Source of the DNA: Microbacterium oxydans
Lineage (GTDB): Bacteria > Actinomycetota > Actinomycetes > Actinomycetales > Microbacteriaceae
Assembly (NCBI RefSeq): GCF_000956525.1
Contig: NZ_JYIW01000026.1
Coordinates: forward strand, 868,001 to 932,000
Direction: 5' to 3'
DNA length: 64,000 nucleotides
This document shows, one piece after another, positions 17,925-27,605 of the stretch. How positions within the stretch are numbered: the first letter of the stretch is position 1; each line of letters starts with the position of its first letter. A program made the position numbers and the translations under genes. A model generated the notes under the pieces. It saw only the letters and a program-made list of their open reading frames with translations, was not told the origin of the DNA and did not search any database.

Positions 17925-18845
17925 GTGGCGATCGACATCACTGAGTTCAGCTATCTTCCCGCACAAGCCGAGGCGCTCGGCGTCCCTGTTCCGGACGTGG
18001 AGCGGCTCACCCTCACCCTCGCAGATGGACGGACGATCAGTGCACTGAAGTTCGGCACCGAGGCTCCCCGGATCACCCTGCTGCATGGCGCCGGCCTGAA
18101 CGCGCACACCTGGGACACGACAGCCCTCGCGATCGGGCGTCCGCTGCTCGCGATCGATCTCGCCGGACACGGCGACTCCTCCTGGCGCGAGGACCGCGAT
18201 TACACCCCGCGCACGCTGGCAGTGGATGTCGCCGCTGCACTGGACGCCTGGACCACGGACCCGCAGACCGTCATCGGTCAGTCGCTCGGCGGTCTGACCG
18301 GAGCGGCTCTCGCGGCATCCCGTCCGGATCTGGTGGCGGAGCTCATCGTGGTCGACATCACCCCGGGCATCGACGTCTCGGCCGGACCTGCCGCGCTCCG
18401 CGCGTTCTACGCAGGACCCACCGACTTCGCCACGCGCGACGAGCTCGTCGACAAGGCGATCTCACTCGGCTTCGGTGGCACGCGCCCGGAGACGGAGCGA
18501 GGGGTGTTCCTCAACACCCGCGTCCGCCCGGACGGACGCGTCGAGTGGAAGCACCACTTCGCCCACATCGCCGCCGAGGCGCTCTCGGCCCATGACTCGG
18601 GCACCGAGGCCTCGCCCTCCGTGTTGCATCAGACCGGCTGGGACGACCTCGCCGGCGTCACGGCCCCGCTGACACTCGTCCGCGCCGCACGCGGCTTCGT
18701 GAGCGAGGACGACGCCGCAGAACTGCAGCGGCGCCTCCCCGCAGCACGCATCGAAGTCATCGATGCGACCCACAACGTCCAGGAGACGGCGCCGCTGCAG
18801 CTCGCCGCTCTCGTCACGTCGTCCGGCCACCCGGCCGGATTGTGA
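17925..18845 (+). CDS. Alpha/beta hydrolase
   Basis: 306 aa alpha/beta-hydrolase fold. Oxyanion segment LLHGAGLNAHTW, nucleophile elbow GQSLGG, and a late histidine in DATHNVQET; the acid residue is probably in the strand before it. No signal peptide. The GTG start at 17925 has CAGAAT six bases upstream. Esterase, lipase or C-C hydrolase; substrate not predictable. The 177 bp upstream of it contain no further gene. Confidence 0.8.
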   Translation: MAIDITEFSYLPAQAEALGVPVPDVERLTLTLADGRTISALKFGTEAPRITLLHGAGLNAHTWDTTALAIGRPLLAIDLAGHGDSSWREDRDYTPRTLAVDVAAALDAWTTDPQTVIGQSLGGLTGAALAASRPDLVAELIVVDITPGIDVSAGPAALRAFYAGPTDFATRDELVDKAISLGFGGTRPETERGVFLNTRVRPDGRVEWKHHFAHIAAEALSAHDSGTEASPSVLHQTGWDDLAGVTAPLTLVRAARGFVSEDDAAELQRRLPAARIEVIDATHNVQETAPLQLAALVTSSGHPAGL

Positions 18846-18939
18846 CGTTCCGTTCCATGTCTCACCCGCACGCCCACTCCTGATCCCTAGGCTCACACTC
18901 ACCGGCACACAGCACCTGCCGCACCGAGAGGAAATGTCC

Positions 18940-20454
18940 ATGTTCCGACGCACTCGTCGTCTCGCGCTGATCTCAGCGCTCGCGGCCACCGCCGTGATGC
19001 TGAGCGCCTGCTCCGGCACGCCCGAACCCGCAGCGACCAGCACCGGCGAGCCCGATGCCGACGCCACGCTCACCGTCGGCCTCGTGCTCGAGCCGACGAA
19101 CCTCGACATCCGCCACACCAGCGGTGCTGCGATCGAGCAGATCCTCATCGACAACATCTATGAGGGCCTCGTCACCCGCACGCAGGAGAACGAGATCGAG
19201 GGTCGGCTCGCCTCCGACTACACGGTGTCCGCCGACGGGCTGACCTACACCTTCACGCTGAACGACGGAATCGCGTTCCACGACGGCACAGCACTGACCT
19301 CGGCGGACGTCGTCTCGTCGTATGAGACCGTCCGCACCGACGCGACCGTGCAGGGCAACGCGGAATTCGCCTCGGTCGCCTCGATCACCGCTCCCGATGC
19401 GAACACCGTGGAGATCGTGCTCTCGAAGCCGGACCAGAACTTCCTGTTCTCGCTCACCGGCCCCGCAGGCCTCGTGTTCAAGACCGGCGACACGACCGAC
19501 CTGAAGACCGCCGAGAACGGCACCGGCCCCTTCACCCTGACCCGGTGGAACAAGGGCAGCACGATCACCTTCGCCCGCAACGACGCGTATTGGGGCGAAC
19601 CCACCGGCGTGGCAGGCGTGGAGTTCCAGTACATCCCCGACTTCACTGCCGGCGTCAACGCAGCACTGGCCGGCGACGTGCAGGTGCTCACGGCAGTCGA
19701 CCCGAACCTCGCTCCGCAGCTCGAGGACTCCGGTGACTTCACCCTGACGAAGGGTCGCACCACCGACAAGGCGACGCTGGCGTTCAACAACAAGAAGGCC
19801 CCACTCGATGACGTCCGCGTACGTGAGGCGCTGCGACTCGCGATCGACCACGACGCCCTCGTCGAGGCCGTCGGCGCAGGCACCCCGCTGTACGGCCCGA
19901 TCCCGGAGCTCGACCCAGGGTACGAGGACCTGTCCGATGTGGTCTCCTACGACCCGGAGAAGGCGAAGGAGCTGCTCGCCGAGGCGGGTCAGAAGGACCT
20001 CGAGCTCAGCCTGACGATCCCCTCGTTCTACGGCACGACGGTCCCGAAGCTGCTGATCTCGGACTTCAACAAGGTCGGCGTGACCCTCGACGTCGACTCG
20101 GTGGAGTTCCCGACGTGGCTCGAAGACGTCTACACCAACCACGACTACGACCTGAGCTTCGTGCTGCACGTCGAGCCTCGGGACTTCGGCAACTTCGCGA
20201 ACCCCGACTACTACTTCGGCTACGACAACGCCGAGGTGCAGGACCTGTACACGCAGGCGCAGGCCGAGGTCGACCCCGACAAGTCCGCCGAGCTGCTGGC
20301 CAAGGCCGCCCGCATCGTTTCAGAGGACCACGCGGCGGACTGGCTGTACAACGGTGAGACCATCACCGCGGTGAGCCCCCAGGTGTCCGGCTTCCCGAAG
20401 GACTCGATCAACTCGCGCATCAACCTGGCTGGCGTCACCGTCGCGGCCGAATAA
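18940..20454 (+). CDS. ABC transporter substrate-binding lipoprotein (family 5)
   Basis: Peptide/nickel-type solute-binding protein, 504 aa. Lipoprotein signal with lipobox MLSAC near residue 24, Thr/Pro linker, then the SBP_bac_5 fold: LEPTNLDIRHTSG, YEGLVTR, and IAFHDGTALTSADVV. It captures oligopeptides, opines, or another oligomeric ligand outside the membrane. AGAGG lies eight bases before this ATG; the in-frame ATG at 18934 is too close to it. First gene of a five-gene importer operon. Confidence 0.9.
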   Translation: MFRRTRRLALISALAATAVMLSACSGTPEPAATSTGEPDADATLTVGLVLEPTNLDIRHTSGAAIEQILIDNIYEGLVTRTQENEIEGRLASDYTVSADGLTYTFTLNDGIAFHDGTALTSADVVSSYETVRTDATVQGNAEFASVASITAPDANTVEIVLSKPDQNFLFSLTGPAGLVFKTGDTTDLKTAENGTGPFTLTRWNKGSTITFARNDAYWGEPTGVAGVEFQYIPDFTAGVNAALAGDVQVLTAVDPNLAPQLEDSGDFTLTKGRTTDKATLAFNNKKAPLDDVRVREALRLAIDHDALVEAVGAGTPLYGPIPELDPGYEDLSDVVSYDPEKAKELLAEAGQKDLELSLTIPSFYGTTVPKLLISDFNKVGVTLDVDSVEFPTWLEDVYTNHDYDLSFVLHVEPRDFGNFANPDYYFGYDNAEVQDLYTQAQAEVDPDKSAELLAKAARIVSEDHAADWLYNGETITAVSPQVSGFPKDSINSRINLAGVTVAAE

Positions 20455-20472
20455 CCGACGGCTTCGACCTCC

Positions 20473-21423
20473 GTGCTCCGTTATGCGCTCTCACGAGGAG
20501 CCCTGCTGATCGCAGGGCTCCTCGTGTCGAGCGTGGTCATCTTCCTGACGCTCCGTGTGTTCCCCGGTGATGTCGCGCAGCTGATCGCCGGCACGCAGGC
20601 TTCCCCGTCAGAGGTCGAGGCCCTGCGGGAGTCGCTCGGGCTGAACCGCCCACTCATCACCCAGTACACCGATTGGATCGGCGGCATCGTCCGCGGCGAT
20701 CTCGGCACCTCGCTGCTGTCCGGCGCATCCGTCGGCGAAGAACTCTTCCTCAAAGCGCAGGTCACGGTGCCCCTCGGCATCATGGCGCTGCTCATCGCGG
20801 TCCTGATCGCCGTGCCGTTCGGCATCCTGGCAGCGCTGTTGCGTGGACGCCGGGGCGGCACGACCCTCAGCGTCGGTGCGCAGGCTCTCGCCGCGGTGCC
20901 GGTGGTGTGGGCCGGCATGATGCTGATCGTCGTGTTCTCGGTGTGGTTGGGCTGGCTCCCCCCACAGGGGTTCCCGCGCACCGGCTGGTCGACACCTGGC
21001 AAGGCGATCGAGGCGCTGCTGCTGCCGGCGCTGACCATCGGGATCGTCGAGGGCGCGATGCTCATGCGCTTCGTCCGCAGCGCCACGCTGCAGGCCGCAG
21101 GGCAGGACTTCGTCAGGACCGCCGCCGCGAAGGGACTCACCCGCACTCGGGCGCTGATCCAACACGGTATCCCGGCCGTCGGGCTCTCGATCATCACGGT
21201 GCTCGGGCTCCAGGTCGCCGGGATCATCGTCGGCTCGGTCGTGATCGAGCAGCTGTTCACGCTGCCGGGCATCGGACGGATGCTGGTCGCCGACGTCGGC
21301 ACGCGAGACCTCATCAAGGTGCAGAGCGAGTTGCTCGTGCTCACCGGCTTCGTGCTGGTGATCGGATTCCTCGTCGATCTGCTGCACCGCACGATCGACC
21401 CACGACAGCGGGAGTCCGCATGA
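20473..21423 (+). CDS. ABC transporter permease (DppB type)
   Basis: 316 aa inner-membrane permease with six hydrophobic helices. N-terminal FPGDVAQLIAG and the loop with LGLNRPLITQY are typical of DppB/OppB; the EAA coupling loop is FVRTAAAKGLTRTRAL. GTG start 18 bp after the binding protein; the stop overlaps the next gene (ATGA). Confidence 0.92.
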   Translation: MLRYALSRGALLIAGLLVSSVVIFLTLRVFPGDVAQLIAGTQASPSEVEALRESLGLNRPLITQYTDWIGGIVRGDLGTSLLSGASVGEELFLKAQVTVPLGIMALLIAVLIAVPFGILAALLRGRRGGTTLSVGAQALAAVPVVWAGMMLIVVFSVWLGWLPPQGFPRTGWSTPGKAIEALLLPALTIGIVEGAMLMRFVRSATLQAAGQDFVRTAAAKGLTRTRALIQHGIPAVGLSIITVLGLQVAGIIVGSVVIEQLFTLPGIGRMLVADVGTRDLIKVQSELLVLTGFVLVIGFLVDLLHRTIDPRQRESA

Positions 21424-22289
21424 CCGCCCGTTGGCTCCCCCGCCTGTGGAGGACCGCGACCGGCCGCTTCGGCCTGATCGTGATCGCACTGATCGCGCTG
21501 ACCGCGCTCGTGTCGTTGTTCTGGACGCCGTTCGACCCGCAGTCCTCGGAGATCGGTGACCGCTGGCTGCCGCCGAGTTGGCCGCACCTGCTCGGCACCG
21601 ACGACACCGGTCGGGACATCCTCAGCCTGATCATGGCGGGCGCGCGCACCACCGTGTTCGTCAGCGTCGGCGCCGGCATCGTCGCCACGGTCGTCGGCAT
21701 CAGTCTCGCCGCGCTCGGCGCGCTCACCTCGCGCTGGCTGCGCGAGACGGTCGCGGTGCTGGTCGACATCCTGATCGCATTCCCCGTGCTGCTCATCGCC
21801 ATGATGATCTCCTCCGTCTGGGGCGGTTCGCTCTGGGTCGTGGTCTGGGCGGTCGGCATCGGCTTCGGGGTGAACATCGCGCGCGTGACCAGGCCGGAGC
21901 TGCGCCGCGTGCAGCAGAGCGATTTCGTCCTCGCCGCCAAGGCGTCAGGCCTCACACCGGCGCAGAGCCTCGTGCGCCATCTGCTGCCCAACGTCGCACC
22001 GGTGTTCATCGTGCAGCTTTCCTGGTCGATGGCGGTGGCAGTGCTCGCCGAGGCCGGCCTGTCGTACCTGGGCTTCGGCGCATCCGTGGTCGAGCCCAGC
22101 TGGGGCCTCCTGCTCGCCGATCTGCAGCGCTACATCGGTGTGCATCCGCTGTCGGTCATCTGGCCAGGGCTCACGATCACCATCACCGTGCTCGCGCTGA
22201 ATCTGCTCGGCGACGGCCTGCGTGAGGCGACCGACCCCACGCTGCGACATCGATCAGCAGAGATCCACACTCCGGCGGTGGTCGCATGA
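21420..22289 (+). CDS. ABC transporter permease (DppC type)
   Basis: 289 aa partner permease. LLGTDDTGRDILS near residue 58 is the DppC/OppC signature; EAA loop FVLAAKASGLTPAQSL; GLSYLGFGASVVEPSWG follows. Forms the membrane channel with the upstream permease. Both ends overlap its neighbours by four bases, so the operon is tightly coupled. Confidence 0.92.
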   Translation: MTARWLPRLWRTATGRFGLIVIALIALTALVSLFWTPFDPQSSEIGDRWLPPSWPHLLGTDDTGRDILSLIMAGARTTVFVSVGAGIVATVVGISLAALGALTSRWLRETVAVLVDILIAFPVLLIAMMISSVWGGSLWVVVWAVGIGFGVNIARVTRPELRRVQQSDFVLAAKASGLTPAQSLVRHLLPNVAPVFIVQLSWSMAVAVLAEAGLSYLGFGASVVEPSWGLLLADLQRYIGVHPLSVIWPGLTITITVLALNLLGDGLREATDPTLRHRSAEIHTPAVVA

Positions 22290-23077
22290 CGCTCTCCGTG
22301 CACGATCTGGTCATCGACATCGATGGTCGTCGCGTGGTCGACGGCATCTCCTTCGAGGTCCCCGACGGCGCCCGCTTCGGATTGATCGGCGAATCCGGCT
22401 CCGGCAAATCACTCACCGCGCTCGCGGTGCTCGGACTGCTCCCCGACGGCGCGACCGCGAGCGGCAGCATCCGCTGGAACGGCACCGAACTGATCGGCAT
22501 GCCCGACCGAGAACTCGCGAAGCTGCGCGGCGACGATCTCGGCATCGTGTTCCAGGAGCCGCGGACAGCGCTCAACCCGATCCGCACGGTCGGACGGCAG
22601 ATCGCCGAGTCCATCCGTATCCACGAGGGAATCGGCCGCCGCGAGGCGCGCACCAGGGCGATCGCGGAAGCCGCGCGCGTCCGCCTCCCCGACCCCGAAT
22701 CCATCGTCGACCGCTACCCGCATCAGCTCTCGGGCGGGCAGCGGCAGCGCGTCGCGATCGCGATGGCGCTCGCATGCCGACCTCGGCTGCTGATCGCCGA
22801 CGAACCGACCACCGCGCTCGACGTCACGATCCAATCCGAGATCCTCACACTGCTCCTCTCGCTCGTCGAGACGGAGGGCATGTCGCTGGTCTTCATCACG
22901 CATGACCTCGCGGTGCTCGCGCAGGTGGCGACCGAGGGGGTGGTGCTCGAGCACGGACGCGTCGTGGAGGCGGCCGCGGTGTCGACCCTGCTCACCGCGC
23001 CGTCCTCCCCGGTCACGCAGGGACTGCTGCGCGACGCGACGGCCACGCTGTGGCGACCGGACGGAGGGGCACAGTGA
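22286..23077 (+). CDS. ABC transporter ATPase (DppD type)
   Basis: 263 aa. Walker [10 protein letters not shown]-loop [10 protein letters not shown], signature LSGGQRQR, Walker B LLIADEP and the switch histidine in FITHDLA are all intact. Shorter than stand-alone DppD and without the C-terminal oligopeptide extension with cysteines. Energises import together with the next ATPase. Confidence 0.92.
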   Translation: MTLSVHDLVIDIDGRRVVDGISFEVPDGARFGLIGESGSGKSLTALAVLGLLPDGATASGSIRWNGTELIGMPDRELAKLRGDDLGIVFQEPRTALNPIRTVGRQIAESIRIHEGIGRREARTRAIAEAARVRLPDPESIVDRYPHQLSGGQRQRVAIAMALACRPRLLIADEPTTALDVTIQSEILTLLLSLVETEGMSLVFITHDLAVLAQVATEGVVLEHGRVVEAAAVSTLLTAPSSPVTQGLLRDATATLWRPDGGAQ

Positions 23078-23868
23078 GCCTGATCGAAGCACGCGGTCTA
23101 CGCCGCGATTTCTTCCTGCCGAAGCGGTCGACCTTCGAGCGCGCGCGGACCCAGACGGCCCTGCAGCCCACCGATCTCGACGTGGTCGAGGGCGCATCCG
23201 TCGGGATCATCGGCGAGTCGGGCTCCGGGAAGTCGACGCTCGTCCGGCTGCTGCTCGGCCTCGACCGGCCGACCGCAGGCACGGTCGCGGTCGACGGACG
23301 CCCTGTTGATGCCGCGGCATCCGCTCGCTCGCTGCACTGGCTGCGTCGAGAGACCGGCCTGGTGTTCCAGGACCCGTATGCCTCACTCGATCCCCGGATG
23401 ACCGCGGCGCAGATCATCGGCGAACCGCTCTGGGCGCTGGGCATCGACGGCGATCACCGGTCCCGCATCTACGAGGTGCTCGCGCAGGTCGGGCTCGACG
23501 CCGAGATGGCGGATCGGTACCCGCACGAATTCTCCGGTGGGCAGCGCCAGCGCATCGCGATCGCGCGGGCGATCGTGCACGGTCCGCGGATCCTGGTCGG
23601 TGACGAGCCGCTGTCGGCGCTCGATGTGACGGTGCGCGCGCAGATCCTCGAGCTGCTGATCGAGCTGCGGCGAACCACCGACCTCACGCTGCTGATCGTG
23701 TCGCACGACATCGGCGTGGTGCAGAACCTCTGCGACACGGTCGTCGTGATGAAGGACGGTCACGTCGTCGAGCGAGGGACGACGAGCGACGTGCTGTTGC
23801 GCCCGCAGCACGACTACACCAAGGCACTGCTCGCCGCGATCCCGGTCATCCCCTCCCGCGAACAGTGA
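23074..23868 (+). CDS. ABC transporter ATPase (DppF type)
   Basis: 264 aa. Walker [23 protein letters not shown], signature FSGGQRQR (Phe for the usual Leu), Walker B ILVGDEP, and IVSHDIG. GTG start within the previous stop (GTGA). Last gene of the importer operon; no terminator hairpin was seen before the convergent acetyltransferase gene. Confidence 0.92.
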   Translation: MSLIEARGLRRDFFLPKRSTFERARTQTALQPTDLDVVEGASVGIIGESGSGKSTLVRLLLGLDRPTAGTVAVDGRPVDAAASARSLHWLRRETGLVFQDPYASLDPRMTAAQIIGEPLWALGIDGDHRSRIYEVLAQVGLDAEMADRYPHEFSGGQRQRIAIARAIVHGPRILVGDEPLSALDVTVRAQILELLIELRRTTDLTLLIVSHDIGVVQNLCDTVVVMKDGHVVERGTTSDVLLRPQHDYTKALLAAIPVIPSREQ

Positions 23869-23878
23869 GGAGACGGCG

Positions 23879-24499
23879 TCAGTGCGAGCGCGCCGACGGC
23901 AGCAGGCGCCAGCGTCGACCGGTCGGCCGCAGCGCACGCTTCATGTAGACCGTGCCGAGCTCTCGACCGAACTTGACGCCGACCCGGCCCATCCGGCCGG
24001 CCTCGACGAACCCGAGCTTGGCGTGCAGGCGAATGGAGGCCTCGGCCCCGTCGTCGCTGATCACGGCCACGATCTCGCGGATGCCGAGATGCTCGCAGGC
24101 GTCGATGAGTTCCTGCAGCAGCGCTGCGCCCAGTCCCTTGCCGCCTGCGCCAGGGCCGAGGTAGATCGAGTCCTCGACCGTATAGCGATACGCGTTCTTG
24201 CCCGCCCAGGGCTGGGCGATCGCATAGCCGAGCAGCACGCCCGAGGGCGACACCGCGACGAGGAAGGGCAGACCGAGCCTGGTCTGCAACGCGAACTTGT
24301 CACGCCAGTACGGGATGCTGCTCCGACGCTCGTCGAGGGTGACGGCGGAGTTGCTGACGAAGTGGTTGTAGATCTCTCGGATGTACGGCAGGTCTGCGGC
24401 GCGCGCCGGGCGGATCGAGTACGCGAACGTCTCGGGCTGTTCAGCGGGACGAAGATGACGCGGCAGCACCCGACGACGGTCCCCCGGTTCGAACTGCAT
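23879..24499 (-). CDS. GNAT N-acetyltransferase (phosphinothricin-acetyltransferase-like)
   Basis: 206 aa. After a short N-terminal lead, IRPARAADLPYIREIYNHFV begins the Pat/Bar-type GNAT fold; VEDSIYLGPGAGGKGLGAALLQ carries the acetyl-CoA pyrophosphate loop, and RLHAKLGFVEAG is the late GNAT motif. Substrate could be a toxic amino acid such as methionine sulfoximine or phosphinothricin. The ATG has TAAGCT exactly six bases upstream, inside the end of ung, so it may be transcribed separately as a leaderless mRNA. Confidence 0.85.
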   Translation of the reverse strand: MQFEPGDRRRVLPRHLRPAEQPETFAYSIRPARAADLPYIREIYNHFVSNSAVTLDERRSSIPYWRDKFALQTRLGLPFLVAVSPSGVLLGYAIAQPWAGKNAYRYTVEDSIYLGPGAGGKGLGAALLQELIDACEHLGIREIVAVISDDGAEASIRLHAKLGFVEAGRMGRVGVKFGRELGTVYMKRALRPTGRRWRLLPSARSH

Positions 24500-24503
24500 G
24501 CGC

Positions 24504-25223
24504 TCAGCTTAGAGAGCCGAGGGCCTCGCCCTCCACCCGCCAGTCCACGGGATCGGCGCCCAGCTCCTCGAGCAGCGCGTTCGCGCGGGAGAACGGGCGG
24601 GATCCGAAGAACCCACGGCGCGCGGACAGCGGGGACGGATGCGCCGAGGCGATGATCGGGGTCGCCCCCAGGAGCGGCTGCAGGTTCGCCGCGTCCTTGC
24701 CCCACAGGATCGCGACGAGCGGCCGCTCACGAGCGACCAGGGCGCGGATCGCCAGCTCGGTCACCTGCTCCCAGCCCCAGCCTCGGTGCGAACCTGCGGC
24801 GCCCGGCTGCACGGTGAGCACACGGTTCAGCAGCAGCACGCCCTGGTCGCTCCACGCGGTGAGATCACCGTGCGGCGCCGGCGGGATGCCGAGGTCGCTC
24901 TCACGCTCCTTGTAGATGTTCCCGAGGCTCCGCGGAAGCGGGCGCACGTGGCTGTCGACGGCGAACGACAGCCCGATCGGATGCCCGGGCGTCGGGTACG
25001 GATCCTGGCCGGTGATGAGCACCCGCACATCCGACAACGGGCGCCGGAATGCGCGCAGGACGTGCTCCCCGGCCGGAAGGTAGCCGCGACCCGCCTCCTG
25101 CTCCCCGCGCAGCCGATCGCCGAGACCCGAGATGACGTCCTGCACCGGGGCGAGCGCCTCGGCCCACCCTGCGTCGATCTCGCCGTCGGCCGCGAGCTCG
25201 GCCAGCGTCCGTGGCACCGTCAC
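24504..25223 (-). CDS. ung: Uracil-DNA glycosylase, family 1
   Basis: Removes uracil from DNA to start base-excision repair; 239 aa. Water-activating motif GQDPYP with Asp74, LLLNRVLTV, and the minor-groove intercalation loop [18 protein letters not shown] are all present. GTG start overlapping the SDR stop (GTGA). Intact and of normal length. Confidence 0.95.
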   Translation of the reverse strand: MTVPRTLAELAADGEIDAGWAEALAPVQDVISGLGDRLRGEQEAGRGYLPAGEHVLRAFRRPLSDVRVLITGQDPYPTPGHPIGLSFAVDSHVRPLPRSLGNIYKERESDLGIPPAPHGDLTAWSDQGVLLLNRVLTVQPGAAGSHRGWGWEQVTELAIRALVARERPLVAILWGKDAANLQPLLGATPIIASAHPSPLSARRGFFGSRPFSRANALLEELGADPVDWRVEGEALGSLS

Positions 25224-26002
25224 TCTTCCGAGCGCACGCGCAACGGGCCACGTGCGAGCAGGTGCTGGGCTGACTGCGCAACGGGGCGCATCGTGATCAA
25301 GTCGAGGTTCACGTGTCCCGGCGTGCCGAGCGCGTAGGCGATGACGTCTGCCACATCGTCGGCGACCAGCGGGGCTTCGACGCCCGCGTACACGGCCTCG
25401 GCAGCGACCGAGTCGCCGCCGAGCCGGTTCAGCGTGAACTCCTCGGTGTGCACCATGCCCGGCGCGACCTCGACCACGCGGATCGGCTCGCCGTTCAGCT
25501 CCTGACGGAGCACGCGCACCAGCATCCCTTCCGCAGCCTTCGCGGCGTTGTAGCCGCCGCCGCCCGCATAGGCGGTCTGCGCTGCCGTCGAGGTGACGAA
25601 CACGGTGTCGGCGTGGCCGTCAGCCGACGCCGCACGTCGCAGCAGCGGCAGCAGCCCCGCCACGAGGCGTTGGGCGGCCAGGACGTTCGCGTCGAACATC
25701 CACTGCCAGTCCTCGGTCGAGGCGTCCTCGATGCGATCGGTACCACGGGCTCCACCCGCGACCTGGACGAGGGCATGGACGGGGCCTGATGCCTCGAGCT
25801 CGACGAGCATCGCCTGCACCGCGACCGGATCGGTGAGGTCGCACGCGATGGCCGATGCGCCGGTCTCAGCGACGAGGGTCGCCAGGCGGTCCTCTCGTCG
25901 CGCGATGCCGACGACATCCCATCCCTGATTCCGGAGTGCGCGCACCGTCGCCGCGCCGATCCCCGAGCTCGCACCTGTCACCACTGCACGTCTGTTGGCC
26001 AT
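25220..26002 (-). CDS. Short-chain dehydrogenase/reductase
   Basis: 260 aa classical SDR. Cofactor motif [12 protein letters not shown] at 9-20, VAGGARG in the NAG position, catalytic Ser in VTSTAAQ and YNAAK (YxxxK). Arg at about 37 (ARREDR) suggests NADPH. Substrate unknown. The ATG has TACGGT exactly six bases upstream (leaderless type). First gene of the SDR-ung pair. Confidence 0.9.
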   Translation of the reverse strand: MANRRAVVTGASSGIGAATVRALRNQGWDVVGIARREDRLATLVAETGASAIACDLTDPVAVQAMLVELEASGPVHALVQVAGGARGTDRIEDASTEDWQWMFDANVLAAQRLVAGLLPLLRRAASADGHADTVFVTSTAAQTAYAGGGGYNAAKAAEGMLVRVLRQELNGEPIRVVEVAPGMVHTEEFTLNRLGGDSVAAEAVYAGVEAPLVADDVADVIAYALGTPGHVNLDLITMRPVAQSAQHLLARGPLRVRSEE

Positions 26003-26071
26003 GCCTCCACCGTACGATGTCCCGCGAGGTTTCGACGGACCCCACTGTTACGTCACATTTCCCGCTCATTG

Positions 26072-26098
26072 TTGACAGATGGGAATACTCCGTACTCT
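26072..26098 (+). promoter_or_regulatory. Candidate promoter of metY
   Basis: TTGACA (26072-26077) with TACTCT (26093-26098); the 15-bp spacer is short. It leaves a leader of about 45 nt to the ATG. No SAM riboswitch fold and no McbR-like palindrome was recognised between it and the gene. Confidence 0.4.
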
Positions 26099-26149
26099 CA
26101 CTGAAACGGCATCCGCCATCAGACCTTCCGACTGTTCAAGGGGAACAAC

Positions 26150-27472
26150 ATGTCCGCACCCGAGACCTGGCGCTTCGAGACCAAGCAGATCCACTCGGGC
26201 GCAGCTCCCGACCCGGTGACCAAGGCCCGCGCGACGCCGATCTACCAGACCACGTCGTACGTGTTCGACAGCGCTGACCACGCAGCGAACCTCTTCGCAC
26301 TCGCCGAGTTCGGCAACATCTACACCCGCATCCAGAACCCGACGCAGGACGTGCTCGAGCAGCGCCTCGCAGCGCTCGAGGGCGGCACCGGCGCGCTGGT
26401 GCTGGCGAGCGGCCAGGCGGCGTCGACCTTCGCGGTCCTGAACATCGCCGAGGCCGGCGACCACTTCGTCGCTTCCAGCTCGATCTACGGCGGCACGTAC
26501 AACCTCTTCAAGTACACGCTGGCGAAGCTCGGCATCGAGGTCACGTTCGTCGAGAACCAGGACGACCCCGAGGAATGGCGCCGCGCGGTGCGCCCGAACA
26601 CGAAGCTCTTCTTCGCGGAGACGATCGGCAACCCGCAGATCAACATCCTCGACATCCGCACGGTCGCCGATGTCGCGCACGAGAGCGGCGTGCCGCTGAT
26701 CGTCGACAACACCATCGCCACCCCGTACCTGATCCGTCCGTTCGAGTTCGGCGCCGACATCGTCGTGCACTCGGTCACGAAGTTCCTCGGCGGTCACGGC
26801 ACCACGATCGGTGGCGCGATCATCGACGGCGGCACGTTCGAGTGGTCGAAGAACGTCGACAAGTTCCCCGGCCTCACGGTCCCGGATCCCTCGTACCACG
26901 GCGCGAGCTACACCACCGCGGTCGGAGACCCGCTCGCCTACATCATCAAGGCGCGCGTGCAGCTGCTCCGCGACCTCGGCTCGGCCATCGCTCCGCAGAG
27001 CGCCTGGAACCTCATCCAGGGCATCGAGACGCTGTCGCTGCGCATCGAGCGTCACGTGCAGAACGCACAGGAGATCGCCGAATGGCTCGACAGCCGCGAC
27101 GATGTCGCGACGGTCAACTACTCCGGCCTGCCGTCCTCGCCCTGGTACGCCAAGGCGAACGAGTACGCCCCCAAGGGCGTCGGCGCCGTACTGTCGTTCG
27201 AGCTCAAGGGCGGCGTCGAAGCCGGTCGCGAGTTCGTGAACAGCCTCTCGCTGTTCAGCCACCTCGCCAACATCGGCGACGTTCGCTCGCTCGTCATCCA
27301 CCCGGCCTCGACCACACACGCGCAGCTGACGCCGGAGCAGCAGCTCACCGCCGGCGTCACGCCCGGTCTCGTGCGCCTCTCCGTCGGCATCGAGAACGTC
27401 GATGACCTGAAGGCAGACCTCGAGCAGGCACTCGCCGCGGCTCGCCGCGTCTCGGAGGCCGCTCGCGCCTGA
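26150..27472 (+). CDS. metY: O-acetylhomoserine sulfhydrylase
   Basis: PLP enzyme converting O-acetylhomoserine and sulfide to homocysteine, 440 aa. Family features: FETKQIHSG at the N-terminus, ATPIYQTTSYVF, the PLP lysine Lys211 in HSVTKFLGGHGT, and HPASTTHAQL near the end, where cofactor phosphate and substrate carboxylate bind. GGGGAA precedes the ATG. Works with metX two genes downstream. Confidence 0.95.
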   Translation: MSAPETWRFETKQIHSGAAPDPVTKARATPIYQTTSYVFDSADHAANLFALAEFGNIYTRIQNPTQDVLEQRLAALEGGTGALVLASGQAASTFAVLNIAEAGDHFVASSSIYGGTYNLFKYTLAKLGIEVTFVENQDDPEEWRRAVRPNTKLFFAETIGNPQINILDIRTVADVAHESGVPLIVDNTIATPYLIRPFEFGADIVVHSVTKFLGGHGTTIGGAIIDGGTFEWSKNVDKFPGLTVPDPSYHGASYTTAVGDPLAYIIKARVQLLRDLGSAIAPQSAWNLIQGIETLSLRIERHVQNAQEIAEWLDSRDDVATVNYSGLPSSPWYAKANEYAPKGVGAVLSFELKGGVEAGREFVNSLSLFSHLANIGDVRSLVIHPASTTHAQLTPEQQLTAGVTPGLVRLSVGIENVDDLKADLEQALAAARRVSEAARA

Positions 27473-27488
27473 GCGTCGGATCAGATCA

Positions 27489-27524
27489 CGACAGTGCCCC
27501 GGGCTCCGGCTCGGGGCACTGTCG
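27489..27524 (+). terminator. Terminator after metY
   Basis: CGACAGTGCCCCG / CGGGGCACTGTCG, 13-bp perfect stem with a 10-nt loop, 17 bp after the metY stop. Confidence 0.8.
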
Positions 27525-27605
27525 CGTCCGGCGGCATCGTCCCAGCGCAGCACCGGAGGCGATCGTGTGCCCCGTTCGGCTGTCCCCCAGCCTGCGCCGT
27601 CGAGA

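Noticed and set aside
26040..26149. Possible SAM riboswitch before metY
   Set aside because: The leader after the likely promoter is only about 45 nt and shows no conserved riboswitch core or terminator hairpin.
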